A DNA stretch of 64,000 nucleotides from Rostratula benghalensis (Eukaryota; Chordata; Aves; Charadriiformes; Rostratulidae): assembly GCA_013399305.1 (NCBI GenBank), contig VXAI01000013.1, positions 1,810,882 through 1,874,881 of the forward strand, given 5' to 3'. The position numbers were made by a program, and so were the translations under genes. Positions 1 to 12,375 of the stretch are shown here, one piece after another (the stretch's first letter is position 1; each line of letters opens with the position of its first letter). The notes beneath the pieces are model-generated. The model worked only from the letters and a program-made list of their open reading frames with translations, ran no database searches and had not been told where the DNA came from.

Positions 1-1197
1 ATGATAACCATGGTTTGAATTCACACTAGTTTCAGCGAGCCTATTTACTCATCATCCACTGAAGACTTTTTTCTTCCAGGATAGCATTTAGCAGCTAAGA
101 TTTCTTGGGTTTTCTTCACATTTTAACGATAATTTTCAATATTTTCCATTTAATTCAGTTTAGATTAATTTAATTCAATGAAATAATAATAAATAATAAT
201 AATAATTCAGGCTCAATAATTTTGAGCAGTTTTCAAATGATCAGCCCATGAATTTGCTTACAGTATGGGACTTTCAAAACTCTTACAGGTCTAATTAAAT
301 CACACAACCTGCTTGGACATGATCATCATGAGTGTTAAATTAACTTCTTGAAAGCCATTAACTAGAAATTATAATGTCAGGTTTTTGCCTTTTTTTTAAG
401 TGACAGAAGAAATTCAGCTGCTCTGAGCTTGAGCTTAAAAAAACATTAAACTGAAATAAATTGCTGTTAAGGGTTCCTTTCTTTAACCTTTTGTTCGATA
501 AAACCTCAGAACTGGTTAACTCAGCAGCTGAGAACACATTTAATCTTGATTGCTTCATTCTAGCATTACTTAATTTAATTTCTTTTATCTTCATCCCTAG
601 CTTTGAAATCTTACTAGCTCTTTCCAAGCCACTGTGATTGATAGTCATATTACTCTCATGTGAATTTGTAGTGAAGGTGATGTTTCTCTGCTTTGAAAGC
701 AATGCCACAAATGAAATTGAAAACCATACTTTTAAAAGGAGAAAGAGTATTTATGATTTGGATAAAGTATCAACCTTGGGACCAATACAAAAATTGTATT
801 ATAAGAGTAGCCTCATTTACTCATATCCTACATTTAATTTACATTTTATATCAACCCTTAAATGCCAATTTTAATGCTAAATGAGCTGTTACTTTGGAAA
901 TAGATTATCTGGTTTGATGGAGTGGCAGTAGCTTTGACATCTACCTCAGTACAAGGATAGTTGAAGAAAGCCATCTTAAATGCAAGAATTTTCAAGGACA
1001 ATGGGAATATATAGCTTTATTCAGAAAACTCTGTATGCTAGACACATGCTGCTTATGGCTTATATGGATTGAGAATTAGTAAAGCACTCTGCAAGAATTT
1101 ATTCAACGTCTCCATTACTCAGACATCTCTGAGCATTAACTTGTCCTACCATGTGGATCTTTAAAGTTATTCCAGCTCAACTGATTCTGAGATTCTG
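1..1197. other. Unrecognised AT-rich unique sequence
   Basis: Apart from a short (AAT)n run near 181-206 I see nothing identifiable here. Open frames on both strands around 358-884 are short, low in complexity and unlike any family I know, so they are taken as chance. A small doublet of ATTCTGAG at about 1187-1202 abuts the CR1 piece that follows. Confidence 0.6.
181..206. repeat. (AAT)n microsatellite, short and interrupted
   Basis: About 26 bases of AAT/AATAAT units with one phase break lie inside a longer AT-rich stretch. The length and interruption suggest low mutability. Confidence 0.75.
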
Positions 1198-1675
1198 AGC
1201 TGGCTCTGGGGCTCCCAACTTAGGAAGGACATGGACCTGTTGGAGCGAGTCCAGAGGAGGGCTGTGAAGATGATCAGAGAGCTGGAGCATCTCTCCTATG
1301 AAGACAAGCTGAGACAGTTGGTGTTGTTCAGCCTGGAGAAGAGAAGACTCCAGAGAGACCTTATAGTGGCCTTCCAGTACCTAAAGAGGGCCTACAGGAG
1401 AGAAAGGGAGGGACTCTTTATCAAGGAGTGTAGATGAAGGGGTAACTCTTTTAAACTGAAAGAGGGGAGATTTAGCTTAGATACTAGGGAGATATTCTTT
1501 ACTGTGAGAATGGTGAGAAGTTGTGGATGTTTCAACCCTGGAGGTGTTCAAAGTCATGTTGCATGAGGGTTTGAGTAACCTGGTCTACTGGGAGGTTTCC
1601 CTGCCTGGGGCAGCAGGGTTGGAACTCAATGATCTTTAAGGTCCCTTCCAGTCCAAACCATTCTATGATTCTATG
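1198..1675 (+). mobile_element. CR1 LINE fragment, 3' end, plus strand
   Basis: CR1 is a non-LTR retrotransposon that copies itself by target-primed reverse transcription and usually inserts 5'-truncated. This copy keeps the end of ORF2 and the 3' untranslated region. The open part at 1231-1437 reads MDLLERVQRRAVKMIREL and then SLEKRRLQRDL, the C-terminal signature of avian CR1 ORF2. It stops at TGA where the family would continue, so the reading frame is broken. The 3' part has the usual 'tcttt-aaggtcccttccag' block and ends in ATTCTATGATTCTATG, the CR1 terminus. It is about 480 bp out of a roughly 4.5 kb full element, so it is dead. A similar subfamily copy lies at 16165-16736 in the same orientation. 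Confidence 0.95.
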
Positions 1676-2516
1676 GTCTAGTTTTACTACATTATATTGA
1701 CAGCAAGAAAAGCAAAGAAACTAGGGCTCTACACTGAGATTCAGGTTACCAACTTTGTGTCAAGGCTGGAAATAGGACAGCATTCTGAAGCTGAAGTCTT
1801 GGAGAGAAGCCTGGGTTGCTCCTCCAGAAGCATCTGAAATCAATCCACAGTGAAGCACTAAGTCCTCTTTCTATCTGCCCAGACACATCCCAGTTTGTAC
1901 ATCTGGGCACCTACCTTCTGACTAAGCAGTTCAGAGTTGTCTAGGGAAGTACTTAAATGTCTCTTAACTTCCGTAAGTGATCCATCAGGCATGTTCAGAG
2001 TGTGTCTGACACATTGGTCTAGCAACACCTAAAGGCTATTATTATTTTCATTCAAAAACTATCATTCACTATCTTTGGGGAGGTCAACCAGTTTGACTGC
2101 CACCTTAGAAGCTCTGTTTTGAGGGATGTTACTCTATAGTTCCTACTGCCAAGGAAATTGGACACAACTCATGGGACTGCTTCCCACAGTGGCTGGGCTG
2201 CTTCACAGCGAAGAGTGAAGAAGTTGTATTGCCACAGGCAGAAGAAATCAAAAAGGTGCATCTCTGTCTGCCAGCATGGAGGATGATTACCCACACAGGA
2301 AGCCTTAGACTCTGCTTTGCTTTTACATTTGCTTGTACCTTTATTCAGTGATTAACTTTTTAATGCAAAATTTCTTTATTCAGAGCTGCAAATAAAATCA
2401 TACTTATTTGCATAGTTTGTATTACATTAGCACCTTCTGTTCCTAACAAAGTTATCTCTGGTGTTCTAGTCAGAACATTAATTTTTTGAGGGACAGTCCG
2501 TATCAGTTTACAGACT
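1676..2516. other. Unrecognised unique sequence
   Basis: Nothing identifiable: no long frame, no repeat family I recognise and no clear splice-site pair. Confidence 0.6.
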
Positions 2517-2614
2517 AAAAACAAACAAAACCCCCCCCAAAAAAACTAAAAAAACCCCAAACAAACAAACAAACAAACCTGAACAAACAGACAAAACCTC
2601 CAAAACCCAGACAG
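2517..2614. repeat. A/C-rich low-complexity tract with (AAAC)n core
   Basis: The plus strand here is almost only A and C: a C8 run, A-runs, and about five AAAC units near 2559-2578. The tract then fades into ACAAAACC-type sequence. It may be an expanded remnant of an A-rich retrotransposon tail, but no element body is recognisable next to it. Confidence 0.8.
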
Positions 2615-3826
2615 GAAAGAGTAGAGATTTTATGAGTTATATGTGTTTAGGTCATTTGGGTCCTTTCCCCCTTGTGTGAACTTCACTTAAATTTCTATAG
2701 TTTTGTCTGTCACATTTTTATGGTGATCTGAAGGGCTATGTACACACCAAAGCATCCAAACTGTTTCTAATATCTACCATCATCCAAGTATTATTCCTGA
2801 AAGGCATTAGAATGACACTTATGACATAATGAAACTATTCTTTATATCAATAAAAACAGACTTGAAATGAGGTGCATAAACCAAGCCATGTTACATTTTG
2901 TGTTTGAAAGATTTACAGGCTACTAAGCACCCAAACTACCCTAAATCTTTAAAGAGCAGTAAAATATCTGCCTCCAATCTGAAAGCACTTACACTTGTGG
3001 GAGCTTAAATTTGATTAATGATATCAATCCCTGTAGACATTCAATACTCAGATTTTGACCTTAAACAAAGCATGAGCGGCAGAAGAACCAGCAGTCATCA
3101 GTTGCAATTTACAGCTATGTTTTTTCTGCTATGTCTTTTAACAGTACCCCAAATTTTGTCAGAATTAGGTTCACCTTTTTCTGTAAGGCTTTGTAACAAG
3201 AGTTGATTTTGATAGTTGGTCAAAAAGAAATCAGTGCTGAAGCAATGACCCATTGACCTTGGAAGAGGGGGTCACAATATGAAAGATATGAACTGCAGCC
3301 ACCTCTGTTCTGCTTCTAGAGGCACAGGGGCATGTTTTCACATGAACAGGCATGCCAGCTATGTCACTCAAACTACCTGAACCCAAATTAGTGTGCTGCA
3401 TTCAGTGCCCCTGAGATTCACTTGGAATAAAAAAAATCTGTGTCAATCTATGCACTGGAGTTGTCTCTCTCTTGTCCTTCATGCTTTGTGCATACTTCAA
3501 ACGCTATTGAAAATTTTTATGAGAAGTAGGCAGTCTGTCACTTTGGTTGTCCCTCTCCGGACCCACTTATGAGCGTCAGTTCAACTCACTTCAACTAAAG
3601 CTCTTTCTGGGTGAACTGGAGAAAAGATGTCAAGTCCCCTCTGTGATGGGTAAGTTACAGGCTACACAATTAATCCGCAAAAAGAGCACTAAATATACTT
3701 ACATGTATCTATACATAGATGCATAGCATAACTTCATGTGTAAGATCGGATACTGTTGCAATACTGTTCTCTGGGTAATGTTACCTGATTTTACAGTTAA
3801 AACATTAGAGATAGGTGGGAACTACT
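2615..3826. other. Unrecognised unique sequence with one weak exon-like frame
   Basis: Mostly nothing identifiable. From about 3526 to 3650 the plus strand has an open frame reading through SGPTYERQFNSLQLKLFLGE and ending at a good 5' splice site (ATGG|GTAAGT near 3648). The 3' splice site that would open such an exon is weak, since GTAGGCAG follows a purine-containing stretch. I regard it as probably chance. Confidence 0.5.
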
Positions 3827-3969
3827 GGAATGGAGTGGAATAGAATTAGAATAAAGAATAGAATAGAATAGAATAGAATAGAATAGAATAGAATAGAATA
3901 GAATAGAATAGAATAGAATAGAATAGAATAGAATAGAATAGAATAGAATAGAATAGAATAGAATAGAAT
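3827..3969. repeat. (GAATA)n pentanucleotide microsatellite at a CR1 3' end
   Basis: From 3856 to 3969 there are about 23 nearly perfect GAATA units (TATTC on the other strand), preceded by 30 bases of degenerate GGAAT/GAATA units. It lies exactly where the 3' terminal repeat of the minus-strand CR1 at 3970-4600 should be. CR1 ends in short tandem repeats related to ATTCTATG, whose complement is CATAGAAT. The array is therefore most simply an expansion of the CR1 tail. Its length and purity suggest it is polymorphic. Confidence 0.95.
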
Positions 3970-4600
3970 TTTCAGCAGGAAGCAACCTACAACAATCATC
4001 TATGCCAACTGCTTGACCAGTTTAAGGCTGACTAAAAGTTTAAGCATGTTATTAAGGGCATTGTCCAAATGTCTTTTAAACACTGACAGGCTTCAGGCAT
4101 CAATCACCTCTCTAGGAAGCGTATTCCAGTATTTGACTACCCTCTTTATAAAGAAATGCTTCCTTGTGTCCAATTTAAACCTCCCCTGACACAGCTTTGA
4201 ACAATTCCCACATGTCCTTTAACTGGACAACAGGGAGAAGAGCTCAGCACCTCCCTCCCCACTTCTCTTCCTCAGGAAGCTGTAGAGAACACAGTTTGCC
4301 CCTTTAGCCTCCTTTTCTCTAAACTATACAAACCTAAAGTCCGTAGCCACTCCTGATAGGACATGCCTTCCAGACTTTTCACCAGCTTTGTTGTCCTCCT
4401 TTAGACACATTCAAGGACCTTAAAATCCTTCTTAAATTGTGGGGCCTAGAACTGCACACAGGTTTCAACATGAGGCCATGTAAGTGCTGAATACAGTGGA
4501 ATAATCACCTCTGGCTAGTTATGTTGTGTTTGATGCACCCCAGGATGGAGTTTGTCCTCTTGGTTGCCAAAGCAAATATTGCACTTTTGCATATTGATTA
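3970..4600 (-). mobile_element. CR1 LINE fragment, 3' end, minus strand, older subfamily
   Basis: Read on the minus strand this is the last 600 bp or so of a CR1. Blocks that match the family on the plus strand are 'atcatctatgccaactgc', 'gcattgtccaaatg', 'cacctctctaggaag', 'ttccagtatttgac', 'aggaagctgtagagaa' and 'cagccttttctct'-like sequence, then 'aactgcacacaggt' and 'gccaaagc'. It differs from the other copies in the 3' region (longer 'gaccagtttaaggctgac' block) and looks like a separate, older subfamily. No frame of useful length survives. Its 3' end abuts the GAATA array at 3856-3969. Confidence 0.92.
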
Positions 4601-7600
4601 TTACATCATACTTGTGTTCAAGCCTTCTTCAAATATCCAAGAAAACTGCTATACAGAAGACTTGAGTTAAAACCAGGTTGGCCCCAAATTGTGTTGGGAA
4701 AGGAATATGTGGTAGGAGATATGAACGTAATCTTCTGCAGATACTGACTGGAAGTCACTGTAATCATTGGAAGTTCCTTCTTTGTTTCAAAAGTCTTGTA
4801 TATCACTACCAGTAAGCCCAGTTTTGTGGCTAAATTAAATGTAGCATAGCATAGGCTGGGTTAAGATTAAAAAAAAGAAACTGAGAAGGTGAGAAAGACG
4901 GAGTCTTAGAGGATCTGCAAATAGTAATCTGAAGGAAAGGATCCTGGTAGGAAAAGCAAAGGGTGCTTGGCCAGATCCCTGCCTCTCAGCTTCTGCCCTA
5001 ACTCCTTCTGCTCACATAGGGGTCTGAAGGGAGGCATGGTTATTCCTCTGCTCCTGCTTTGCCCACACCCCTGCACTCTGTGGGGAAGAAGCCCTCTTTC
5101 CACCGCTCCATCCACATTCTCCCTGCCTACACAAATGTCTCTCAACTAGACATAAAGGGAAATGTGCTACAGCTGTAAAAGGAAAGGCCACAAGAAAGTG
5201 AAAAATGTTTTCGGCTGAGATGAGGTCTTATCCCATCTTTATAGTTTGCAGACCGTTTTAAATCTTGACTGTAAGTAACTCCCACAGAGCAAGTGAAATT
5301 ACAGTGAACTATGACATAATTGAGGGAAAAACCAGGATCTCGTATCATGATGACCATATACTTCTGTCTGCCAATAAAATTAAGCAGTCACATTTATTAC
5401 TGCTTTCACTGTAACCGTTCATCCCACTTTTCTGGTGTTGTTTTTCTAAAAGTTTGAAGAGTCTGAAATAATACATTACTCTTCTCTTTCTTTATCTAGC
5501 CAGATTTTCAGATATACTTCAACACTAAACATACAAAAAGACTGTTTGGACAATTATTTGCTGAAAACTGTTGTAGTTTCTAGCTGTGAAACTGAACTTA
5601 CATTACCTCAGCTGACCGGACCCGTAGCAGACTCTCAGATGGAATGTATGCATCACTCTTTGCCAATTCAGAGGTTATTTAATACGGTATGTCTGGAACC
5701 AGTTGAAATTGTTTTGGCTAAGAAACTATCCAGATGAGTCTACTGCAAAACTATGTGCTTTGACTGGGATTTTCAAAGTTGGTCTGGAATCGCTCCACTC
5801 AAAAATGGGGAATATTAGAGATTACTTCTTTTGGAGAATATCTCTTAAACCAAAGGTTTTATTTTGTTTTATTCATTTTTATTTTATTTATTTTTGTGTG
5901 GATTTAAACTCATGTATGCATACATTATTATATGCAAAACAACTTGCCTTTCTTCCAATTTTTTTCACCGTCTGTGTGAAAATTATTCAACAAAACAACA
6001 GCAGAGATAGGGTGATAAAGACAGGGAAGAACTGTAATTTAGTCATGTGGATGGGAGCTATCATTTTGCAGTATTCTGTTTAGCCATGCATCATACTATC
6101 CAGAAATGGTTAGTTACTATGTTAATGGGAATAGCTGATGTATTGCAGTAAGTGCTGGCATTTTTCTGCTGTGATGGTTTTCTATTCACACTAATGAGCA
6201 TTTTTCTTTTAAATTGGTTGCACTGTTTAATTCATTGTTATACTTACTTGACACCCCAGAACAATTTCTACTTTCAATTATAGTAGTGTAAATCGAGGAT
6301 AAGCCATCTGTTGTCATCAGTGTTAGACCTTGGTGTCCAGTGTTTTAAACAAGCCTTTAACCTTAAACGCATTTCTGTCATACACTAATAGTTAAGGAGA
6401 CTCTGAACTGTTGGGGTTTTTCTTTCTTATGTTGGTGAAAGTTTGAGTTTGTGTAGGTAATTCTACCATTTCATAGCTAAGAGTAGAGCTATGTGCAGCA
6501 CAGGCTGTACTAACTAACAGGGACTGAGCCACCTGGGAAACCAGCAAACATGGTGAGTGAAATATTAAGCCCAAGTCAATAGGCATTGCTGAGAAAGCAG
6601 AGCTTGTTAACTTGGGCATGACAGCCCCACTGCTCCTGCTGCTATTTTCCATTTGAAAGGTGACTGAAAAGCTGTGGACTCTGACAGGGAGGCTGTGGTG
6701 AATTTAGCAGTGGCAAGCTCAGGTGCAACCTCACCCAGATACCTGTGACTTAGTGAGACCTGGCACCTATGGAAGGGGCAGAAGAAATGAGTGTGTCAGC
6801 TCCTCCCTCAGCCACTGGGGTTCACAGTCTGGCATATTAATTTGAGCTGCTTTCCTTGGCTGAGAGTTGTCTGGATGGTTTTTCAAGTCCTGCAAGGTAG
6901 ATTGGATTCAATTTTTCATCTTACTCATCATTAAGTGGGTAATGGGCAGTTTCAGGCTTGTAATGAAAGTAGGTCAAACAGTAGCCTGCTTGTATAAGCT
7001 CCAAATGTCTGGTTCACTAGAGTTTGCTGTATCTTAAATGACAATAGATGGTATTTTGATGTACCATACAGAGCAGAAAGGATAGACATTTATTAGCTGT
7101 GAATAGATTTTTCTTCTAAAATATGATGGAAATTAATTATGTCCCAAGTCCAGCACTGTACTCTTCAGGCCTTTGGGATGTGGTCAGAAATGCAATTTCA
7201 ATGTCCAAAATTAAATTTATGTAGTTTAAATCCTGGCAGCTGTCACTGCACTAACTATAATCACCATCTCATAAAAGATACATTAAAGTCCAGAATTTAA
7301 GTCTACGTGGGAATATAGAGCAAAGTAGCTTAAAATCTTGATATAAACCCCCTCCTCACTCATTCAGTTTTGCAAGTACTTTCTCCAGCTGCTGACACAA
7401 TAAATAAGACACCATGCAACTCTCTTTAGTAAAGCTAAGGTAAAAAAAACCCAAACCAAACCAGCTCATGGACCCCCATTTTTGAAATTTTAGGCAGGTC
7501 TGCCTTGACCACACATGAAGATAAAATCAAAACTTATTATTTTTAAAGTTTGCAAATGCGTATTTTTGTACAAGCATCATAACAAAGGAAACAAAGGGTA

Positions 7601-10600
7601 AAATGAATGCTAGACACCAAAATATCAGATTACAAGGCACACTCTCAGGGCTCTTATATAGTCATTCCTAGTGAGCTCACATCAAGTCACTGAGCCAGGC
7701 TCTCCCCTTCCTCTTCATGCCCTGTGCTCCTTCTGAACTTCTGAGGGGCAAAACAGCCTTTTATTCTGTACTTCTGAGAAGTAGATAGTTTAATAAGGAA
7801 CTAGATTATGAATCTTAAAGTATGATAATGGCACCTGGCTACAATGGATAACAGCATACTCAGCCAGTAGACAAAGTGTCAAAGCCATGTAAGGCTTCAC
7901 AGTGTGAAAATGAAAAGTAGAAGAGTAGCATCAACAGAGGCCAAGATATTTACAAGATCACAAGGAATCTGAAAGTGTAAATTTTTCAGGAAGTGCTGAC
8001 TCCCCATCTTTAGGGACCTAGGGTCCTTTTATGCAACCTGTTCACGCTGTGAACCCAAATATAACGCTACTAAAAATGAAGATATTTTAACTTTCCTGGA
8101 CTACATTCCCATCAGACTCAGTCTGGCTCCAGTACCGCAAGCCTCACTTTCCCTTCTGCTTAGCCTCACCCCTTCAGGAGATTCAGGGATAGGGATAACC
8201 TTCCTCTTAGGCTATGCCACAGTTTTGCAGTAATAATACCTTCTTAAAAATAGGATCTGCAGATTCAAAGTTACCATGGGCCAAAAACAGCCGAAAGAGT
8301 GGGTTTCCCATATTGTAAATGTTAGTCTATTCTGTTAGGCTATTGTGTGGAAGTCAGTGCATGACCTGAGCATGTCTAATGGATCAGGCTCCTCTATGGA
8401 GTTAGGGTGGATTTAGCTGCCGCGTGCTTTTTATCGGCTTGCTCTGGAGCGTAGACAGTTTATCCCCTCAGCCAACACATCTCTGAGTAAGTGATATGCC
8501 AGTCCTGGGGAACTCTGTACGCTGAAATGGAGGAACAAATTGATTTTAAGCACCTCCAAGGCTTAGATGGGACTGGAGTGTCAGCAGCCTGAGAACTGTG
8601 GACCTGGTATTGGGGACTCGGGGAGTGAGAATGAAACCTAATGCAAGGGGCAGGCAGCTGGTCCCTGGGTTTGGTGTAACAGTTCAAATGAATACCTGCA
8701 CACTGACCATTCTCATTCTTGCTTTTTTGTAAGGAAAAAAATCAATGTATTATTTTGTTCTACCCTGACCCCACTTATTACTTGAGCTGAGTGAATAATT
8801 CACAGTATATGTCTTCCCTGACAAACAGAGCTGCTTTTTCTGCTCTTGGACATGAATCTATGAAACCATCTGCCTGTAGCTATGAATAAATTGCAGTTTC
8901 CTAATGTTTATCCACCATCCATGTGGTGATGTTTTCTCTCCCTCCCTTCATTCTTATTATCTCTATGGATTGATTGTGACCTGATCTCTGAACTGTGTTT
9001 TCTGGTCACAGAAATCACCGGGGAGTTATATTTCAGTCCCAGGTACAGAGTGATCACATGTTTTGTTATTTGCTATTGTTTAACTATTTGTTTTGATGGA
9101 TGCTCTCAAGATTTATGAGGAGCAAATTTACACGTTTCTAATCCATTCACTATAGTAATTGTTCAGGGAAGGGAGAAAACCAGGTGCAGCGTAAAATAAA
9201 ATTGAAGAGGGGCTATTAATAGAGTAAGCAGATTTATGAGTCATTTGTGGACCCCAAGTTGACACGGAAATCTGAAGTCAAATGTATTCAAAACCTTGCA
9301 AATATTACTTTGAAATGAAATTTCTGCTATCTTTATTGTAGCAACATTCTGTGACGAGCAAGTACAGTATGCAGGTTGAAGGAACCATAACAGATATGAA
9401 TGTATTAAAATATTCACAAGTCTTTTTGAAGGATTTAGGTTTCATTTTGGATGTATATTGCTATAGTCATTCCAGCCTTTTTTATGTTTGATTAATCATT
9501 GCTAATTTGTGAACTGGTTAAGGCAAGGGTTACTTCTCACTGCAAGAATGTGAGTCATCTTGGTGGATCCAAGGCATGTCACTCTCTGTCTGCTGTAAAA
9601 TTATATTTTTCTGTCTTTCTAGAAGTCTGTTGTCTAATTCAGCCCTACAGCTGGATCAACAAAATAGCACTGAGTGAATCATACACTGTCATCCCTGTAA
9701 GCAAGGTTCTTGCAGTAACTCTGAGTCAGGTCTAGAACTAATGCCAAATTTAAAATATGGTCCCATCTAAGCTATTTCTTTACAAGTGAATTTGAGAGTG
9801 AATTTAATTATCTTAAAGATATATTTTAATCCTCTGAAAACAAATCTGGAAAAAGACATAGGAGAGAACAGATACATGTAAGCTTCAGACAGAAAGGTTG
9901 ATAATAACAAATATATATTTCAGCCTTTTATATCCATAACATGCTGGAAACCTTGTGATATACTGACTGTCTTTAGTTCACTAAACTCAATGGCAGTTTA
10001 AAGCATTTGGTATAGCAGGAGATAATAATCATTTTACAGGATGGAACTTAGCAGTGTGGCAGCTCATGTGAAAAACTGTCATGTTAATCATGGCATCTTG
10101 GGTTTTACATTGAATCTTACTACATATTCAGGCTACTTATGTAGTCCACAGGCTACTTAACCCTGTCTATCAAGACGTGGATCAAAGTGTTCATAAGTGG
10201 CTACTTAATTTCTCAGATTTACATTTGGCACTTAAATATGAAATCTCAGTCCTGATTTTCTATTTACTTCATCTGGATGTACAACTATTTTTCATTAAAA
10301 TCATTGCTCCTTTTTAATGAAACCTCTGAAAAATTAAAATAAATTTGAAAAAAATGTCAGTAATGGTTGATTTCTCTACTGGGGTGCTTGAAAACATTGC
10401 AAGTCTTTTCTATATTTATTTTAATTTGGAGCTTTTTTAGTTATAAATAACCACAAGTTGTAAGATGATTTCTGATTAGCTGACATAGCAAAACATGGTC
10501 AGGAAGTTTAGCAGAAATGGTTTTGATTTATATTCCTTTGGGATTATGACGGCACACTGTGATCACCTCTGAATTGATGAAGGGAAGGTAATCTACCTGC

Positions 10601-12000
10601 AACCCTGCAGACTGCAGCAAAATTAGGGAGAACTGCTTGACATCTCCTATCTACTGGCTGTCTGAGTGTGTTTCTGATTCATTCTTAAGACAGTTATCAC
10701 ATCATCCCACACTGTAGTGCTGTACCTTTCTTCCTGAATAGGAAAAGTGGCATGGGGTCCAAATAGTGATGCAGTCTAGACAGATTTACTGCATGACTTA
10801 TTTTGAACAGCTGAGATGTCTATATTCTTTGCTAATATTAAGGTACAATTTCAGTAGTCAAGTTGGCTGGTTTCAGTACTTGTTTAGTTTTTTCCTATGT
10901 CTGCCTATGGGGAATCTGTCTTGCAATATGCTCTCACTTCTCCTGTGTCTATGACAGTGTTAAGATTTGCACGGCTCCTTCATTTATGTTTGGGTTTGGG
11001 TTTTTTTACTGCTTTATATTAGTGCCATGTCAGACAAGGCTCTGCCCTCATATCGACACAATGTTGGCCCAATGCGGTGGAAAGTCTGGCCCAAAGGACA
11101 TGGATTCTAAGAATCAGTTGTTTTTCAGTATTTGAGTCATTCCTGAACCAGGATCATAACACCTTCATCCTGTGTGAGGTGCCTAGAGTCTACAGAGATG
11201 ACTCTTCTGAGAACAATAACTCATGTACCAGCAGTCCCCATCCCCTTTAGCAGGGTTAACAGCACAGGTTTGTTTCATCCACCAAGATTACAGAGCTATG
11301 TATACGTATAACAAGCTTGCTGTATTTTATGGTAAGTTTATGCACTCAATTCCTACTTAATAGCAAGTCCAGGAGGGTCTTTACTGACCTTGAAAGTTGA
11401 AGTGATGAGATCCAATACTAAAGCAGCTCACAAGAAGTTAAGAAAAACACCAGCTACTCTAGCAGATGTAATTAAGGAGTCAATTGCCAAATACCAGTGT
11501 AAAAGACTGATTCCAAGATACTTGTGGAAAAGCAGCCTTAAGAGTAGAGTGGGAAAATCTTCATAGGGAGATGAAAATTTTATAGCTAAAATAGTGTTTC
11601 TAAGTAGAGAGATGCCCAAATATGAAAGTAGGATTTCTGAATTTGCCTACCTTGGGGTCTCTGGGGTCCAAGCAGAGGAAATTTCAGGCCTGAATGGATG
11701 GATGTAAATTTCTTATATACTTTCATTTTGTTTGGATCTTTGCAAGAGGAAACAGCCAAATGGGCTGTTGAGAGGGGACATGGGGTGAGACAATTTCTAC
11801 ACTAGCCAGACTTGAATTTGACTCATTTTCCGAGCTGACATGCTTGATTACCTGTTCATAAGAGAGGTTAGCACCTAAATTCTCCTGCTTGGAGATTTAA
11901 TGGCTAGTACCTGTCAGCAGAGGAGTCTTCCTTTCTTCTCTCACCTAGAAGTCTACCATAAATATGGTGACTTATAATTGTGTAGGAACTGGCACACTTA
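4601..12000. other. Long stretch of unrecognised unique sequence
   Basis: I find no CR1 piece, LTR pair or gene in these 7.4 kb. Open frames at 4906-5145, 5703-6083 (126 codons on the plus strand), 6392-6652, 8460-8687, 10863-11135 and 11428-11619 are short, biased towards hydrophobic or random-looking composition, and match nothing I know. A small A/C tract is at about 7441-7465. Ancient repeats too decayed to see by eye may be present. Confidence 0.55.
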
Positions 12001-12061
12001 CCTTTTTTACCTTTTTTTTCTCTTTTTTTCTTTTTTCTTTTTTTTTTTCTTTTCCCCACAG
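12001..12061 (+). repeat. Polypyrimidine tract ending in CACAG
   Basis: Fifty-seven bases of almost pure T with single C's, followed by CACAG|G. In form it is an excellent 3' splice acceptor on the plus strand. However, the three frames after it stop within about 15 codons (TAA, TAA, TGA) and no good 5' splice site follows nearby, so no exon is supported. As DNA it is a homopurine-homopyrimidine run. Confidence 0.85.
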
Positions 12062-12375
12062 GAGGTTGAAGGCTAATATATGCACAGACTATGAAATGTC
12101 AGTCTAATTCTGCTGTGGTATCAAATGCACATATCCAGCAAATGAAATTAAATGATCACAGGTCTTATTTCTTAATTATTTGTTTGCATAGGCCCTGAGG
12201 GACCATTTAGAGAGGGAAACTGCTGCTGGTGAGAAATTTTTAACTGAACAAAGCAGTGTCATTATTTAGAGATGGAGACACCTAGTCATGGTTGAAAGTT
12301 CATGTAAATTCAGGTATAATTCTGTATTTATTTATTAAGTATTGGATTGACTAAATTTCTGGCATAACAGGTGAA
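12062..12375. other. Unrecognised unique sequence
   Basis: Nothing identifiable between the polypyrimidine tract and the 3' end of the following CR1. Confidence 0.6.

Noticed and set aside
3526..3650. Plus-strand frame ending at ATGG|GTAAGT
   Set aside because: A good donor but no pyrimidine-rich acceptor; one splice signal and about 42 open codons are not enough.
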